Source: Microcella sp. | GTDB lineage: Bacteria; Actinomycetota; Actinomycetes; Actinomycetales; Microbacteriaceae | Assembly (NCBI RefSeq): GCF_019739195.1 | Contig: NZ_JAHHDS010000003.1 | Span: 310,001-374,000 of the forward strand | DNA length: 64,000 bases | Direction of reading: 5' to 3' | In this document: positions 1-8,141 of the stretch, piece by piece | Position numbering within the stretch: position 1 is the first letter of the stretch | Layout of the letters: each line of letters opens with the position of its first letter | Position numbers and translations under genes: made by a program | Notes under the pieces: model-generated | What the model was told of the DNA's origin: nothing | The model's input: the letters and a program-made list of their open reading frames with translations, nothing else | The model's database searches: none

Positions 1-421
1 ACTGCCGGGCAGGTTCCGCGGCCGCTGTGCCGAGTTGCTCGCGGAAGAACTGCTCGGCGGCCGCGTTGGCGGCGAGCAGGCGGCTGCGGTTGCCCTGGTC
101 GGCGGCCTTCGCGCCGTCTTCGTAGTGCAGCTCGTAGCCCAGCCGACCCGCGAGGCGCTCGACCGCCTCAGAGAAGGTGACGTGATCCATCTTCTGCAGG
201 AAGGTGAAGACGTCGCCGCCCTCCCCGCAGCCGAAGCAGTGGTAGAAACCCACCTGCGGCCGCACGTGAAAACTCGGGCTGCGCTCGTCGTGGAACGGGC
301 AGAGGCCCTTCATCGACCCGACGCCAGCACTCTTGAGCGTCACGTAGTCGCCGACGACATCGGCGAGATTCGTGCGCGACCTGACTTCGTCGATGTCGCT
401 GCGTCGGATCAGGCCTGCCAC
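1..421 (-). CDS. dnaG: DNA primase DnaG, N-terminal part (runs off the window)
   Basis: Primase that makes RNA primers for replication. Only the N-terminal ~140 codons are present; the gene continues past base 1. The translation begins with a GTG codon (VAGLIRRSDIDEVRSRT) and has the CHC2 zinc-finger pattern, CPFHDERSPSF followed by FYHCFGCGEGGDVF, then the start of the linker to the TOPRIM core. A TAGAAT box lies 7 nt upstream of the GTG and suggests a leaderless transcript. dgt lies immediately downstream-to-upstream on the same strand (its stop is 38 nt before this start), a common actinobacterial pairing. Confidence 0.93.
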   Translation of the reverse strand, partial: MAGLIRRSDIDEVRSRTNLADVVGDYVTLKSAGVGSMKGLCPFHDERSPSFHVRPQVGFYHCFGCGEGGDVFTFLQKMDHVTFSEAVERLAGRLGYELHYEDGAKAADQGNRSRLLAANAAAEQFFREQLGTAAAEPARQ

Positions 422-428
422 AGGGCCG

Positions 429-434
429 ATTCTA
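429..434 (-). promoter_or_regulatory. Putative -10 box (TAGAAT) for leaderless dnaG
   Basis: Reading the minus strand, TAGAAT is followed by 7 nt and then the GTG start of dnaG. No Shine-Dalgarno sequence lies in between. This is the TANNNT-N6/7-start layout typical of actinobacterial leaderless genes. Confidence 0.5.
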
Positions 435-458
435 GGCCCGGGGTGCTGGCCGCGATTC

Positions 459-1709
459 TCAGCCGATGAATCGCTCGTGCCAGATCATCGCGCCCTGGTC
501 GGTGAGGGAGGCGACCTGGTCGACGATCACTCGGCGTCGTGCGGCGTCGTCGGGTGCGGCCGCAAAATCGTCGGCGAACGGGCGATCAAGGGTGCCGGGG
601 CCTGCCTGCCAGAGTGCGTCGGCGAGCTCGACGAGCAGCTTGCGCTGGCGGGCGTAGAGCGGCTGGCGTGCGTTCGTCGACATCACGAGCGTGCCGACGA
701 TGCCCTTGAGCACGGCGATCTCTGCCCGCGTCTCTCGAGGAACGATCACGGTGCCGCCGAAACGAGCGAGCGAAACTGAGGGATGCGCCGCGCGCGTCGC
801 GTGCACCGCCTCGTGCGCGAATCGCCCGATCAGGCGGCTCGTGAGGTTCTTCAGGCCCGCGAGGTCTCGGCGCGAGCCGCTCCAGTTGCTCACCCAGGTG
901 TCGATGGCCGCCAGCCGTTCGAACGCCTCCTCGAGCTCGTCGAGGGTGACGGCGTCGCCGCTCCAGTGCTGCACGCCGGCGAGCAGCGCGTCGTGCTCGC
1001 CGCGCGAAGCGATGAGCGCAGCATCCATGAGTCCGCCGACGATCGCGTCTTCGAAGTCGTGCACGCTGTAGGCGATGTCGTCGCTCAGATCCATGACCTG
1101 CGCCTCGATGCTCGGCACACCGACGGGCGCCCCCTCGCGCATCCACTCGAAGGCCCCACGGTCGTCGTCGTAGACGCCGAACTTGCTGCGGCCGCTCGGG
1201 TCGTCGACACCGTCTTCGCGCGGCCACGGGTACTTGCAGCTCGCGTCGAGGCTCGCCCGCGTCAGATTGAGGCCATAGGTGGCGCCGTCGGGGCCCATGA
1301 CCTTGGGCTCGATGCGCGTGAGCAAGCGCAGCGTCTGCGCGTTGCCTTCGAAGCCGCCGATGTCGCTCGCCCACTCGGCGAGAGCGCCCTCGCCGTTGTG
1401 TCCGAACGGGGGGTGGCCGAGGTCGTGCGCGAGGCAGGCCGTGTCGACGACGTCGGGGTCGAGACCGAGCGCCGTCGCGAGCTCGCGCCCCACCTGGGCG
1501 ACCTCGAGCGAGTGCGTGAGGCGGTTGCGCGCGAAGTCGACACCTGTCGTCGGGCTCAGCACCTGAGTCTTGGCGGCGAGCCGGCGCAGAGCGCTCGAGT
1601 GCAGCAGGCGCGCACGATCACGGGCGAAGTGCCCGCGATTGGTCGAGTGAACCTCGGGCAGTCGCCGCTCGGCGTCGCGCTCGGTGTACAGGTCAGCCTC
1701 CGCTGTGAT
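459..1709 (-). CDS. dgt: dGTP triphosphohydrolase-like protein (HD domain)
   Basis: Deoxynucleotide triphosphohydrolase of the dGTPase family, which removes triphosphate from dNTPs. The HD metal site is visible as HSLEVAQVG and CLAHDLGHPPFGHNGE. The conserved N-terminal block HSSALRRLAAKTQV is in frame but lies upstream of the first usual start codon (GTG at 1562). The frame is open back to a TGA at 1725-1727 and holds no ATG, GTG or TTG before 1562. I place the start at the ATC at 1707-1709 (translation ITAEADLYTERDAERR), which lines up with the expected N-terminus; CTG at 1719-1721 is another option. The 5' end overlaps the dusB stop. The family assignment is firm, the start is not. Confidence 0.85.
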   Translation of the reverse strand: MTAEADLYTERDAERRLPEVHSTNRGHFARDRARLLHSSALRRLAAKTQVLSPTTGVDFARNRLTHSLEVAQVGRELATALGLDPDVVDTACLAHDLGHPPFGHNGEGALAEWASDIGGFEGNAQTLRLLTRIEPKVMGPDGATYGLNLTRASLDASCKYPWPREDGVDDPSGRSKFGVYDDDRGAFEWMREGAPVGVPSIEAQVMDLSDDIAYSVHDFEDAIVGGLMDAALIASRGEHDALLAGVQHWSGDAVTLDELEEAFERLAAIDTWVSNWSGSRRDLAGLKNLTSRLIGRFAHEAVHATRAAHPSVSLARFGGTVIVPRETRAEIAVLKGIVGTLVMSTNARQPLYARQRKLLVELADALWQAGPGTLDRPFADDFAAAPDDAARRRVIVDQVASLTDQGAMIWHERFIG

Positions 1710-2859
1710 GAAGTTCGGCAGCCGTCACTTCGGCGCGGCTCGCGCCCGTGAGATCGCGGCTCTCGAGCCAGCGGTCGGGCAGCGACGGCTTCTTCGGGGT
1801 GCCGGCACGACCACGCTGACCCTCTGCTGCCTCGCCCGGGTACGGTGCGTTGCGGTCAAGCTCACCCAGCAGGTCGTCCATGTGCTGCAAGCTCTCGACA
1901 GCGGCGAGGCGGGCGCGCAGCTCGCCGCCGACGGCGTAGCCCTTGAAGTACCAGGCGACGTGCTTGCGAATATCGCGGCAGGCCTTCGCCTCGTCGTCGA
2001 AGAACTCGACGAGCAGCTCGGCGTGGCGGCGGAACGCGTCGGCGACCTCGCCGAGGCCGGGCTGGATGCGCACATGCCGGTCAGTGAACGCGGCCGAGAG
2101 ATCGCCGAACAGCCACGGGCGACCCAGGCAGCCCCGCCCGACGACGATGCCGTCGCAGCCCGATTGCTCGACCATGCGCAGGGCGTCTTCGGCCGACCAG
2201 ATGTCACCGTTGCCGAGCACGGGGATGCTCGTGATCGATTCCTTGAGCTTTCCGATCGCATCCCAGTCGGCGTTGCCCGAGTAAAAATCGGCCGCCGTGC
2301 GCGCGTGCAGGGCCACGGCGGCGACCCCCGCGCCCTCGGCGGCCTTTGCGGCCTCGAGATAGGTCAAGTGATCGGCGTCGATGCCCTTGCGCATCTTGAC
2401 CGTCACGGGAATGTCGCCCGCAGCCTTCACGGTCGCCTCGACGATGCTCCTGAAATGGTTGAGCTTCCAGGGCAGGGCGGCTCCCCCGCCTTTGCGGGTG
2501 ACCTTGGGCACGGGGCATCCGAAATTCATGTCGATGTGATCGGCAAGACCCTCACCCGCAAGGAACGCCGCTGCCTCGCCTGCCGTCGTCGGGTCGACGC
2601 TGTAGAGCTGGATGCTGCGCACCGTCTCGCTCTCGTGGTGCGTGATGAGGCGCAGGCTCTCGGGAGTGCGCTCGACCAGCGCGCGACTCGTGATCATCTC
2701 GCTGACGTACAGACCCGCACCGTACTCGCGGCACAGCCGTCGGAACGCCGTGTTCGTGATGCCCGCCATCGGCGCGAGCACGACGGGAACGCTCAGCGGG
2801 ATCGGGCCGATGCTGAGCGGTGCTGTCGCGGGTGCGGCGGGCAGGGTGGCGGTAGACAT
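1693..2859 (-). CDS. dusB: tRNA-dihydrouridine synthase DusB
   Basis: FMN-dependent reductase that converts uridine to dihydrouridine in tRNA. The 388-aa product has the TIM-barrel signatures APMAGITNTAF, the catalytic cysteine in NFGCPVPKVTRKGGGAAL, HARTAADFYSG, GNGDIWS and VGRGCLGRPW, followed by the C-terminal helical tRNA-binding domain. The last codons overlap the start region of dgt, so the two genes are probably co-transcribed and translationally coupled. The length is normal for actinobacterial DusB. Confidence 0.95.
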   Translation of the reverse strand: MSTATLPAAPATAPLSIGPIPLSVPVVLAPMAGITNTAFRRLCREYGAGLYVSEMITSRALVERTPESLRLITHHESETVRSIQLYSVDPTTAGEAAAFLAGEGLADHIDMNFGCPVPKVTRKGGGAALPWKLNHFRSIVEATVKAAGDIPVTVKMRKGIDADHLTYLEAAKAAEGAGVAAVALHARTAADFYSGNADWDAIGKLKESITSIPVLGNGDIWSAEDALRMVEQSGCDGIVVGRGCLGRPWLFGDLSAAFTDRHVRIQPGLGEVADAFRRHAELLVEFFDDEAKACRDIRKHVAWYFKGYAVGGELRARLAAVESLQHMDDLLGELDRNAPYPGEAAEGQRGRAGTPKKPSLPDRWLESRDLTGASRAEVTAAELHHSGG

Positions 2860-2896
2860 GGTGCGTCTATTCTCCCAGGTCGCGCTGAAGCCCGCG

Positions 2897-3955
2897 TCAG
2901 TGCCTGTTCAGTGCGTGAGCCTGCTCGATGATGCGCACGGTCTCGAGCGCGTGGCGAGCATCCACCGGAACCGGCGCACCATCGCGGATGCTCGCCGCGA
3001 CCTGCTCGTAGAAGTCGGGGTATGCGCCCTGCTCGGTGGGTACGGGCGTCAGCGGCTGCTCGCCGTTGTCGACGCCGAGCAGGCCCCACTCGGCCTTCGG
3101 GGTCTCGCCGTAGCCTTCGCTGCCGGGCCAGCGGCCAACCTTGAGATCGGGCTCTTGCCCGTCAAGGCCGTAGACGCTGTAGCCGCTCTCGTCACCGAGC
3201 ACGCGGAAGCGCGGTCCGCTCTGCGCAGCGACGCGGCTCATCGTGAGGTGGCTGCGCACGCCACTGTCGTGCCGCAGCGAGATGAACGCGTCATCTTCGC
3301 TGCCGAGGCCCTCGCGCACGGCGCGAAGTTCGGCGACCTCGAGTGTCGCGGGGCCGAAGAGCGTGAGCGCCTGATCGATGAGGTGACTGCCGAGGTCGAA
3401 GAGGATTCCGCCGCCCTGCGCCGGGCTGATCTGGCCCTGCCACTGGTCGCGCTTGGGCGCGCCGAAGCGCTCGAAGGTCGACTCGAAGCGGTGCACCCTG
3501 CCGAGCGCGCCCGTGTTCACGAGCTTCGTGACGGTGCGGAAGTCGCCGTCCCAGCGCCGGTTCTGGAACACCGTGAGCGGTCGCTTCGCTGCATCGGCGG
3601 CGGCGATGATCGCCTCGGCGTCGGCGACCGTCGGCACGAAAGGCTTGTCGATGACGACGGCAGCGCCGGCCTCGAGCGCCGCCACGGCCTGCTCGCGGTG
3701 AACGTGCGGCGGCGACGCGAGCACGATGAGGTCGAGGTCGGCGGCCTGCTCGAGGAGAGCATCCGTCGTCATGATCGCGGCATCGGGATGCGCGGCCGAC
3801 GCCTGCGCCGCACGGTCGGCGTCGCTCGTCGCGATGGCCGCGATCGTGAACGCCGGATTCGTGGCGAGGAAGGGGGCGTGGAAGACTCGACCTGCGAGTC
3901 CGAAGCCGATGATGCCTGCCCTGAGAGGTGCGTCGCGGGGTGCGCTGGAGGTCAT
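2897..3955 (-). CDS. Gfo/Idh/MocA family oxidoreductase
   Basis: NAD(P)-dependent oxidoreductase of 352 aa, substrate unknown. The N-terminal Rossmann fold has GIIGFGLAGRVFHAPFLA, and the family's EKP motif appears as DKPFVP. The C-terminal half is the alpha/beta substrate domain, with LGSHLIDQAL typical of YdgJ/YhhX-like members. It is divergent from the ybaK-like gene. TAGGCT lies 6 nt upstream of the ATG, so the transcript may be leaderless. Dehydrogenation of a sugar or polyol is the usual family role; nothing here identifies the substrate. Confidence 0.85.
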   Translation of the reverse strand: MTSSAPRDAPLRAGIIGFGLAGRVFHAPFLATNPAFTIAAIATSDADRAAQASAAHPDAAIMTTDALLEQAADLDLIVLASPPHVHREQAVAALEAGAAVVIDKPFVPTVADAEAIIAAADAAKRPLTVFQNRRWDGDFRTVTKLVNTGALGRVHRFESTFERFGAPKRDQWQGQISPAQGGGILFDLGSHLIDQALTLFGPATLEVAELRAVREGLGSEDDAFISLRHDSGVRSHLTMSRVAAQSGPRFRVLGDESGYSVYGLDGQEPDLKVGRWPGSEGYGETPKAEWGLLGVDNGEQPLTPVPTEQGAYPDFYEQVAASIRDGAPVPVDARHALETVRIIEQAHALNRH

Positions 3956-3961
3956 GGACTC

Positions 3962-3967
3962 AGCCTA
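3962..3967 (-). promoter_or_regulatory. Putative -10 box (TAGGCT) for the Gfo/Idh gene
   Basis: TAGGCT on the minus strand is followed by 6 nt and the ATG at 3955. There is no Shine-Dalgarno sequence, which suggests leaderless initiation. Confidence 0.45.
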
Positions 3968-3983
3968 CGTGCGAGGAGAACAC

Positions 3984-4469
3984 ATGGTGGAGCTCACGGG
4001 TCGCGAACGCGTGGCCGCCGACGCCGCAGCGCGCGGGCTCGCCGTCGAGTTCATCGAACGGACGCGCGCCTCGTCGCTCGAGGAGGCCGCGACGATACTC
4101 GGCATCACCCCGGCCGACATCGTGAAATCGCTCGTCGTCAAGCGCAGTGACGGCACTTTTCTCTTCGCGCTGATTCCCGGTGACCGGCAGATCTCGTGGC
4201 CGAAGCTGCGCGCGCTCGTCGGCGTGAACAAGCTGCAGCTGCCGTCGCCGGAGCTCGCGCTCTCAGCGACGGGGTACGAGCGCGGCACCATCACGCCGCT
4301 CGGGTCGACGACCGCGTGGCCTGTGTATGCCGATGCGGGCATGGCCGGGCGGCGCGTGTCGATGGGCGCGGGCGAGCACGGTTACTCGCTGTTCGTCGAC
4401 GCCGACGAGCTGCTCGCGGCCCTCTCAGCCGTGGTTGCCGACATCAGCGAGCCACTCGCGCCGCGCTAA
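3984..4469 (+). CDS. YbaK/EbsC-type aminoacyl-tRNA deacylase
   Basis: Protein of 161 aa of the YbaK/ProX editing-domain family, which hydrolyses mischarged tRNA (typically Cys-tRNAPro). It shows the family's conserved Lys and surrounding segments: ADIVKSLVVK, FLFALIPGDRQISW, GYERGTITPLG and the C-terminal SMGAGEHGYSLFVDADEL. The ATG at 3984 is chosen because GAGGAG sits 6 nt upstream; an in-frame ATG at 3954 has no such site. The repeat element at 4482 begins 13 nt after the stop codon. The substrate is inferred from the family only. Confidence 0.88.
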   Translation: MVELTGRERVAADAAARGLAVEFIERTRASSLEEAATILGITPADIVKSLVVKRSDGTFLFALIPGDRQISWPKLRALVGVNKLQLPSPELALSATGYERGTITPLGSTTAWPVYADAGMAGRRVSMGAGEHGYSLFVDADELLAALSAVVADISEPLAPR

Positions 4470-4481
4470 CCCCGCGCTCGT

Positions 4482-4578
4482 ATCCACAATTCAGGAGACG
4501 AGCGCGTGCGGAGGGACGTGGGAGCGCTCGCACGGCGTGTCGCGCGGCTGGGGTTGCAGCAACTCCTGAATTGTGGAG
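4482..4578 (+). repeat. 97-bp inverted-repeat element, copy E1
   Basis: Bounded by aTCCACAATTCAGGAG (first base differs from consensus C) and CTCCTGAATTGTGGAG. The core GGCGTGTCGCG starts 52 nt from the left end and 44 nt from the right end. It lies between convergent genes (YbaK-like stop at 4469, small ORF stop at 4611), where its long hairpin could also act as a bidirectional terminator. I see no target-site duplication. Confidence 0.9.
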
Positions 4579-4610
4579 ATCGGCCGCGTTCGTCGACGCG
4601 GACGGCTTGC

Positions 4611-4730
4611 CTACTCGGGGGCCGCAGAGTTCGCCGGATCGGCGGGCATCAGGCAGGCGTCGCCCTCGCACGCATCGGCAGCGGGGTCGCCGAGCATCGC
4701 GAAGGGCTTCGGCGCAGCATCCGTCGTCAT
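4611..4730 (-). CDS. Small cysteine-containing protein (39 aa) coupled to the DsbA-like gene
   Basis: Open frame of 39 codons starting MTTDAAPKPFAMLGDP and containing CEGDACLMP, two cysteines five residues apart. Its ATG overlaps the stop codon of the DsbA-like gene in the form ATGA, the arrangement of translationally coupled genes. No signal peptide or membrane segment is visible. From memory, similar short acidic ORFs with a Cys pair occur after FrnE-like genes in other actinobacteria, but I cannot verify this here. A role as redox partner, substrate or zinc-binding peptide of the DsbA-like protein is inference. Confidence 0.55.
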   Translation of the reverse strand: MTTDAAPKPFAMLGDPAADACEGDACLMPADPANSAAPE

Positions 4731-5386
4731 GACGCGTCGGCCGTCTCGCGTTCGGCGGCCGCCTGCCGCAGCGCGGCCAGGAACGTCGCGCTATCTTGCG
4801 CTCCCGAGATGCCGTACTTCTCGTCGATGACGAAGAACGGCACGCCCTGGATGCCGTACGCGACTGCTTGCGCCATGTCAACCTTCACGTCGGGCAAGTA
4901 GGTGTGCTCGGCAAGGGCTGTGGCCGCGGCGCTCTGGTCGAGACCGACCTCGGCCGCGAGCTCGACGAGGTCGTCAGCACGGCCGATGTGGCGGCCATCG
5001 GTGAAGTACGCGCGCAGCAGGCGCTCTTTGAGCTCGATCTGCAAGCCGTATGCCTTCGCGAAGTGCAGCAGTTCGTGGGCGAGCACGGTGTTGGTCTGGT
5101 GAATACGGTCGTAGTGATACTCGAGGCCCACCGACTCGGCGATGCCGCTGACGCGATCGACCATCTGCTGCGCTTGGTCGGGGCTGATGCCTTTTCGCTG
5201 GCTCAAATAGTCGACGGGCGAGCCCTCGAAGTCGACCGGGGTGTCGGGCGCGAGCTCGAAGCTGCGGTAGGTCACCTGAACGTCGCCCTCGAACTGCTCG
5301 ACCGCGGCCTCGAACTTGCGCTTGCCGATGTAGCACCAGGGGCACTGCACGTCGGACCAGATTTGCACGCCGATCGGATTGCTCAT
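4727..5386 (-). CDS. DsbA family oxidoreductase (FrnE-like)
   Basis: Thioredoxin-fold protein of 219 aa in the DsbA/FrnE group. The redox motif CPWC is at residues ~16-19, and the cis-proline loop is in GVPFFVI near the C-terminus. There is no signal peptide, so it is probably cytoplasmic, like other FrnE proteins. These act as disulfide isomerases/oxidoreductases, in some species linked to oxidative-stress tolerance. The gene ends in ATGA, overlapping the small Cys-pair ORF. It lies 27 nt downstream of the DUF559 gene on the same strand. Confidence 0.92.
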   Translation of the reverse strand: MSNPIGVQIWSDVQCPWCYIGKRKFEAAVEQFEGDVQVTYRSFELAPDTPVDFEGSPVDYLSQRKGISPDQAQQMVDRVSGIAESVGLEYHYDRIHQTNTVLAHELLHFAKAYGLQIELKERLLRAYFTDGRHIGRADDLVELAAEVGLDQSAAATALAEHTYLPDVKVDMAQAVAYGIQGVPFFVIDEKYGISGAQDSATFLAALRQAAAERETADAS

Positions 5387-5413
5387 GCTGAGCCCAACGT
5401 CGCGCTGGGCCGG

Positions 5414-6418
5414 TTATTCCCTCTGTTTCCCTCGCGCAGTCCGTCGGCGTCTCCACAATTCAGGAGCCGCGCGCGGTCGCAGGCCCGGGGGCGCGCTCTC
5501 ACGGCGTGTCGCGGGGCGTCTGACCTGCGCGACTCCTGAATTGTGGAGATCGACGAGGATGCCGCGCTCGCGCAGCGCGCGCACCGCAGCATCCTGCACC
5601 TCGGGCCAGTGGCCGAAGACGCGCCGAGCGCTCGGCCGCACCGCGTGTAGCCCGACCCGGGTGATGGCCAAGTCGCGCGCGCGATCTTCTTCGAACGAGT
5701 CGCGATGGAACTCGTCGCCGTCGACTTCGACAGCCACCGCACCCTCGAGCACGAGGTCGATTCGCTCGAGGCCGTCGGCGAACGCGACCTGAGTGCTGAC
5801 CTGCACGCCCGCGGCTCGCAGGCGCGTGCGCGCCAGACTTTCGGGCAACGAGTCGCAGTCGTCGGTGCTCGCGTCGACCAGCCAGCGGCGCGGCCCGAGC
5901 CGCTCGCGCAGCGCGGCGAGCTCGATGCGGTCAAGCCGGCCTGTGCGACGCACCCAGTCGAGTACCGCGATGGCTTGTTCGGCGGTCGCGGTGCGGCAGA
6001 CCAGCTCGACGGCCTCGGAAAGTTCGACCATGCCTGTCGACGAGCCCCGATCGTGCGCGAGGCTCACCCAGTGCACGACGACGTTGTCGTCTCGAGCATC
6101 CGCCCGGCGAAGATCGCGTCGCCACTGGTTGCGCAGGCGCGCAGCGTTGGTCGGCACGGCGACATGCAGCGGATGCCGGTCGAGCACCCAGCCGCCGAGC
6201 GCGGCGACCGCGCTGATGCCGGTGAGCCTGCCGCCGACGCGCATGGCCCGAAAACGTGGATCTCGCTCGGGCCACGTCGAGTACCAACCCCGTCGCGGCC
6301 GGTTGAGCGCGCCGGCCTTGAGCGCCCGGCGCAGATCGTGGTCGGTGGCGCCGAGCTCATGCAACCGGCGCCGGTCGAGGGCGCCGCCGTGACGGGCGAC
6401 GAGGTGTACAGCATCCAT
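5414..6418 (-). CDS. AbiEi-like N-terminal domain / DUF559 protein with repeat-derived C-terminus
   Basis: Protein of 334 aa. Residues ~1-60 resemble the AbiEi winged-helix (HGGALDRRRLHELGATDHDL, RRGWY). The C-terminal half has the DUF559/Vsr-type nuclease-like core, with IDLVLEGAVAVEVDGDEFH carrying the D...ExD-type residues. Such proteins are common orphans in actinobacteria; DNA binding or nuclease activity is inferred. The native fold seems to end near ERGILVD. The remaining ~45 residues (LHNSG ... PELWRRRRTARGKQRE) come from repeat copy E2 and its flank, a clear C-terminal extension. No partner toxin gene is adjacent. Confidence 0.75.
   Translation of the reverse strand: MDAVHLVARHGGALDRRRLHELGATDHDLRRALKAGALNRPRRGWYSTWPERDPRFRAMRVGGRLTGISAVAALGGWVLDRHPLHVAVPTNAARLRNQWRRDLRRADARDDNVVVHWVSLAHDRGSSTGMVELSEAVELVCRTATAEQAIAVLDWVRRTGRLDRIELAALRERLGPRRWLVDASTDDCDSLPESLARTRLRAAGVQVSTQVAFADGLERIDLVLEGAVAVEVDGDEFHRDSFEEDRARDLAITRVGLHAVRPSARRVFGHWPEVQDAAVRALRERGILVDLHNSGVAQVRRPATRRESAPPGLRPRAAPELWRRRRTARGKQRE
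5451..5548 (+). repeat. 98-bp inverted-repeat element, copy E2 (within a coding region)
   Basis: Perfect 16-bp termini CTCCACAATTCAGGAG / CTCCTGAATTGTGGAG, with core GGCGTGTCGCG about 52 nt from the left end. The whole element is read through on the minus strand as the C-terminal tail of the DUF559 protein, adding LHNSG at one end and PELWR at the other. Confidence 0.92.
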
Positions 6419-6524
6419 CGCCGCAGGGTGGCGCAGTGCCGGGCCGCCCGAGCGTCGGCGTCACCGAGTCGTGAGTGGCAGCTCGACAGGTTCTCCTGTG
6501 AGGGACGCCCCGGCCTCGGCCGGC

Positions 6525-6621
6525 CTCCACAATTCAGGAGCGGGTCACGTCTGTGAGGCGCGACACGCCGACACAGGGTCGTGGATGCCCTCCCGCGCGC
6601 CGCGACTCCTGAATTGTGGAG
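6525..6621 (-). repeat. 97-bp inverted-repeat element, copy E3
   Basis: Perfect termini at 6525-6540 and 6606-6621. The core GGCGTGTCGCG reads on the minus strand and starts at 6569, 52 nt from the 6621 end. It lies between the glyS stop (6658) and the DUF559 start (6418), so it is transcribed downstream of glyS and could terminate that transcript. The rest of the 6419-6657 gap holds nothing I recognise apart from a GGCC-rich palindrome at ~6510-6525. Confidence 0.92.
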
Positions 6622-6657
6622 ACCGGGCTCGGGTCGACGGGGTTGTCGGCGCGCAGG

Positions 6658-8043
6658 TTACGAGCCGAGCAGCTCGCCGGCCAGGTACGCCTCGAGTTTG
6701 TCGAGCGGGATGCGTTCTTGCGCCATCGTGTCGCGCTCGCGCACCGTGACGGCCTGGTCGTCAAGGGTGTCGAAGTCGACCGTGATGCAGAACGGCGTGC
6801 CAATCTCGTCTTGGCGGCGGTATCGCCGGCCGATCGCGCCGGCGTCGTCGAAGTCGACGTTCCAGTGCTGGCGCAGCCGGTCGGCGAGCTCGCGTGCCAC
6901 GGGCGAGAGCTGCTCGTTGCGCGAGAGCGGCAGCACGGCGGCCTTGATCGGCGCGAGGCGGCGGTCGAGCCGCAGCACCGTGCGCTTGTCGACGCCGCCC
7001 TTGGTGTTGGGTGCTTCATCTTCGTAGTACGCGTCGACGAGGAAGGCCATGAGCGAACGGGTGAGGCCCGCGGCCGGCTCGATGACGTACGGCACCCAGC
7101 GCTCTTCTTTGCTCTGGTCGAAGTACGACAGGTCGACGCCCGAGTGCTCGCTGTGCGTCTTCAGGTCGAAGTCGGTGCGGTTGGCGACGCCCTCGAGCTC
7201 GCCGAACTCCGAACCGGTGAAACCGAAGCGGTACTCGATGTCGACGGTGCGCTTCGAGTAGTGCGAGAGCTTCTCTTGCGCGTGCTCGTAGAGGCGCAGG
7301 TTCTCGGGGTCTATGCCGAGATCGATGTACCACTGCAGCCGCGTGTCGATCCAGTATTGGTGCCACTCTTCATCAGTGCCGGGCTCAACGAAGAACTCCA
7401 TCTCCATCTGCTCGAACTCTCGAGTGCGGAAGATGAAATTGCCGGGCGTGATCTCGTTGCGGAACGACTTTCCGATCTGGCCGATGCCGAACGGAGGCTT
7501 CATGCGGGCCGCGTTGAGCACGTTCACGAAGTTGACGAAGATGCCCTGGGCGGTCTCGGGGCGTAGGTAGTGCATCCCGGATTCCTCCTCGACCGGGCCG
7601 AGGAACGTCTTAAGCAGCCCCGAGAACTCTTTCGGCTCGGTCCACTGCCCGCGCGTGCCGCAGTTGACACACGCGATGTCGGCGAGACCGTTCTCGGGAG
7701 CGCGGCCCTTTTTCTCTTCGTACTCTTCTTCGAGGTGGTCGGCGCGGTAGCGCTTGTGGCAGCTCAGGCACTCGACGAGCGGGTCGCTGAAGACGTCGAC
7801 GTGGCCGGAGGCCTCCCACACGCGCTTGGGCAGGATGACGCTGGAGTCGAGCCCGACGACATCGTCGCGGCGGGTCACCATCGAGCGCCACCACTGGCGC
7901 TTAATGTTCTCCTTCAGTTCGACGCCCAGGGGCCCGTAGTCCCAGGCCGAACGCGAACCACCGTAGATCTCACCGGCCTGAAAGACGAAGCCGCGCCGCT
8001 TGGCGAGCGCGATGACGGTGTCGAGCCGGGATGGGGCAGCCAC
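6658..8043 (-). CDS. glyS: Glycine--tRNA ligase (homodimeric, class II)
   Basis: Charges tRNAGly with glycine. The 461-aa product is the alpha2-type enzyme of actinobacteria and eukaryotes, not the two-subunit GlyQ/GlyS. Visible are the N-terminal [22 protein letters not shown], two zinc-ligand pairs ([16 protein letters not shown]), the class II motif region [25 protein letters not shown], and the C-terminal anticodon-binding domain. Length is typical. A perfect 9-bp inverted repeat lies upstream. Confidence 0.96.
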   Translation of the reverse strand: MAAPSRLDTVIALAKRRGFVFQAGEIYGGSRSAWDYGPLGVELKENIKRQWWRSMVTRRDDVVGLDSSVILPKRVWEASGHVDVFSDPLVECLSCHKRYRADHLEEEYEEKKGRAPENGLADIACVNCGTRGQWTEPKEFSGLLKTFLGPVEEESGMHYLRPETAQGIFVNFVNVLNAARMKPPFGIGQIGKSFRNEITPGNFIFRTREFEQMEMEFFVEPGTDEEWHQYWIDTRLQWYIDLGIDPENLRLYEHAQEKLSHYSKRTVDIEYRFGFTGSEFGELEGVANRTDFDLKTHSEHSGVDLSYFDQSKEERWVPYVIEPAAGLTRSLMAFLVDAYYEDEAPNTKGGVDKRTVLRLDRRLAPIKAAVLPLSRNEQLSPVARELADRLRQHWNVDFDDAGAIGRRYRRQDEIGTPFCITVDFDTLDDQAVTVRERDTMAQERIPLDKLEAYLAGELLGS

Positions 8044-8074
8044 GAGGGAGTCTCCTGTTCTGGCCGAGCTGGAT

Positions 8075-8122
8075 GCCCGGCGCCGAGTAGCACGTAAGCG
8101 TGAAGTCTACTGAGCGCCGGGC
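8075..8122 (-). other. Perfect 9-bp inverted repeat between lipoprotein gene and glyS
   Basis: Arms GCCCGGCGC and GCGCCGGGC are separated by 30 nt that contain TAGACT, a possible -10 box for glyS. It could be a terminator for the lipoprotein gene or a structure in the glyS leader. There is no U-tract, so the role is uncertain. Confidence 0.4.
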
Positions 8123-8141
8123 GTGCCTCCGCGCGGGCGAC

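Noticed and set aside
5414-6418. A type IV toxin-antitoxin pair
   Set aside because: Only the AbiEi-like/DUF559 protein is present; no adjacent nucleotidyltransferase toxin gene is visible.
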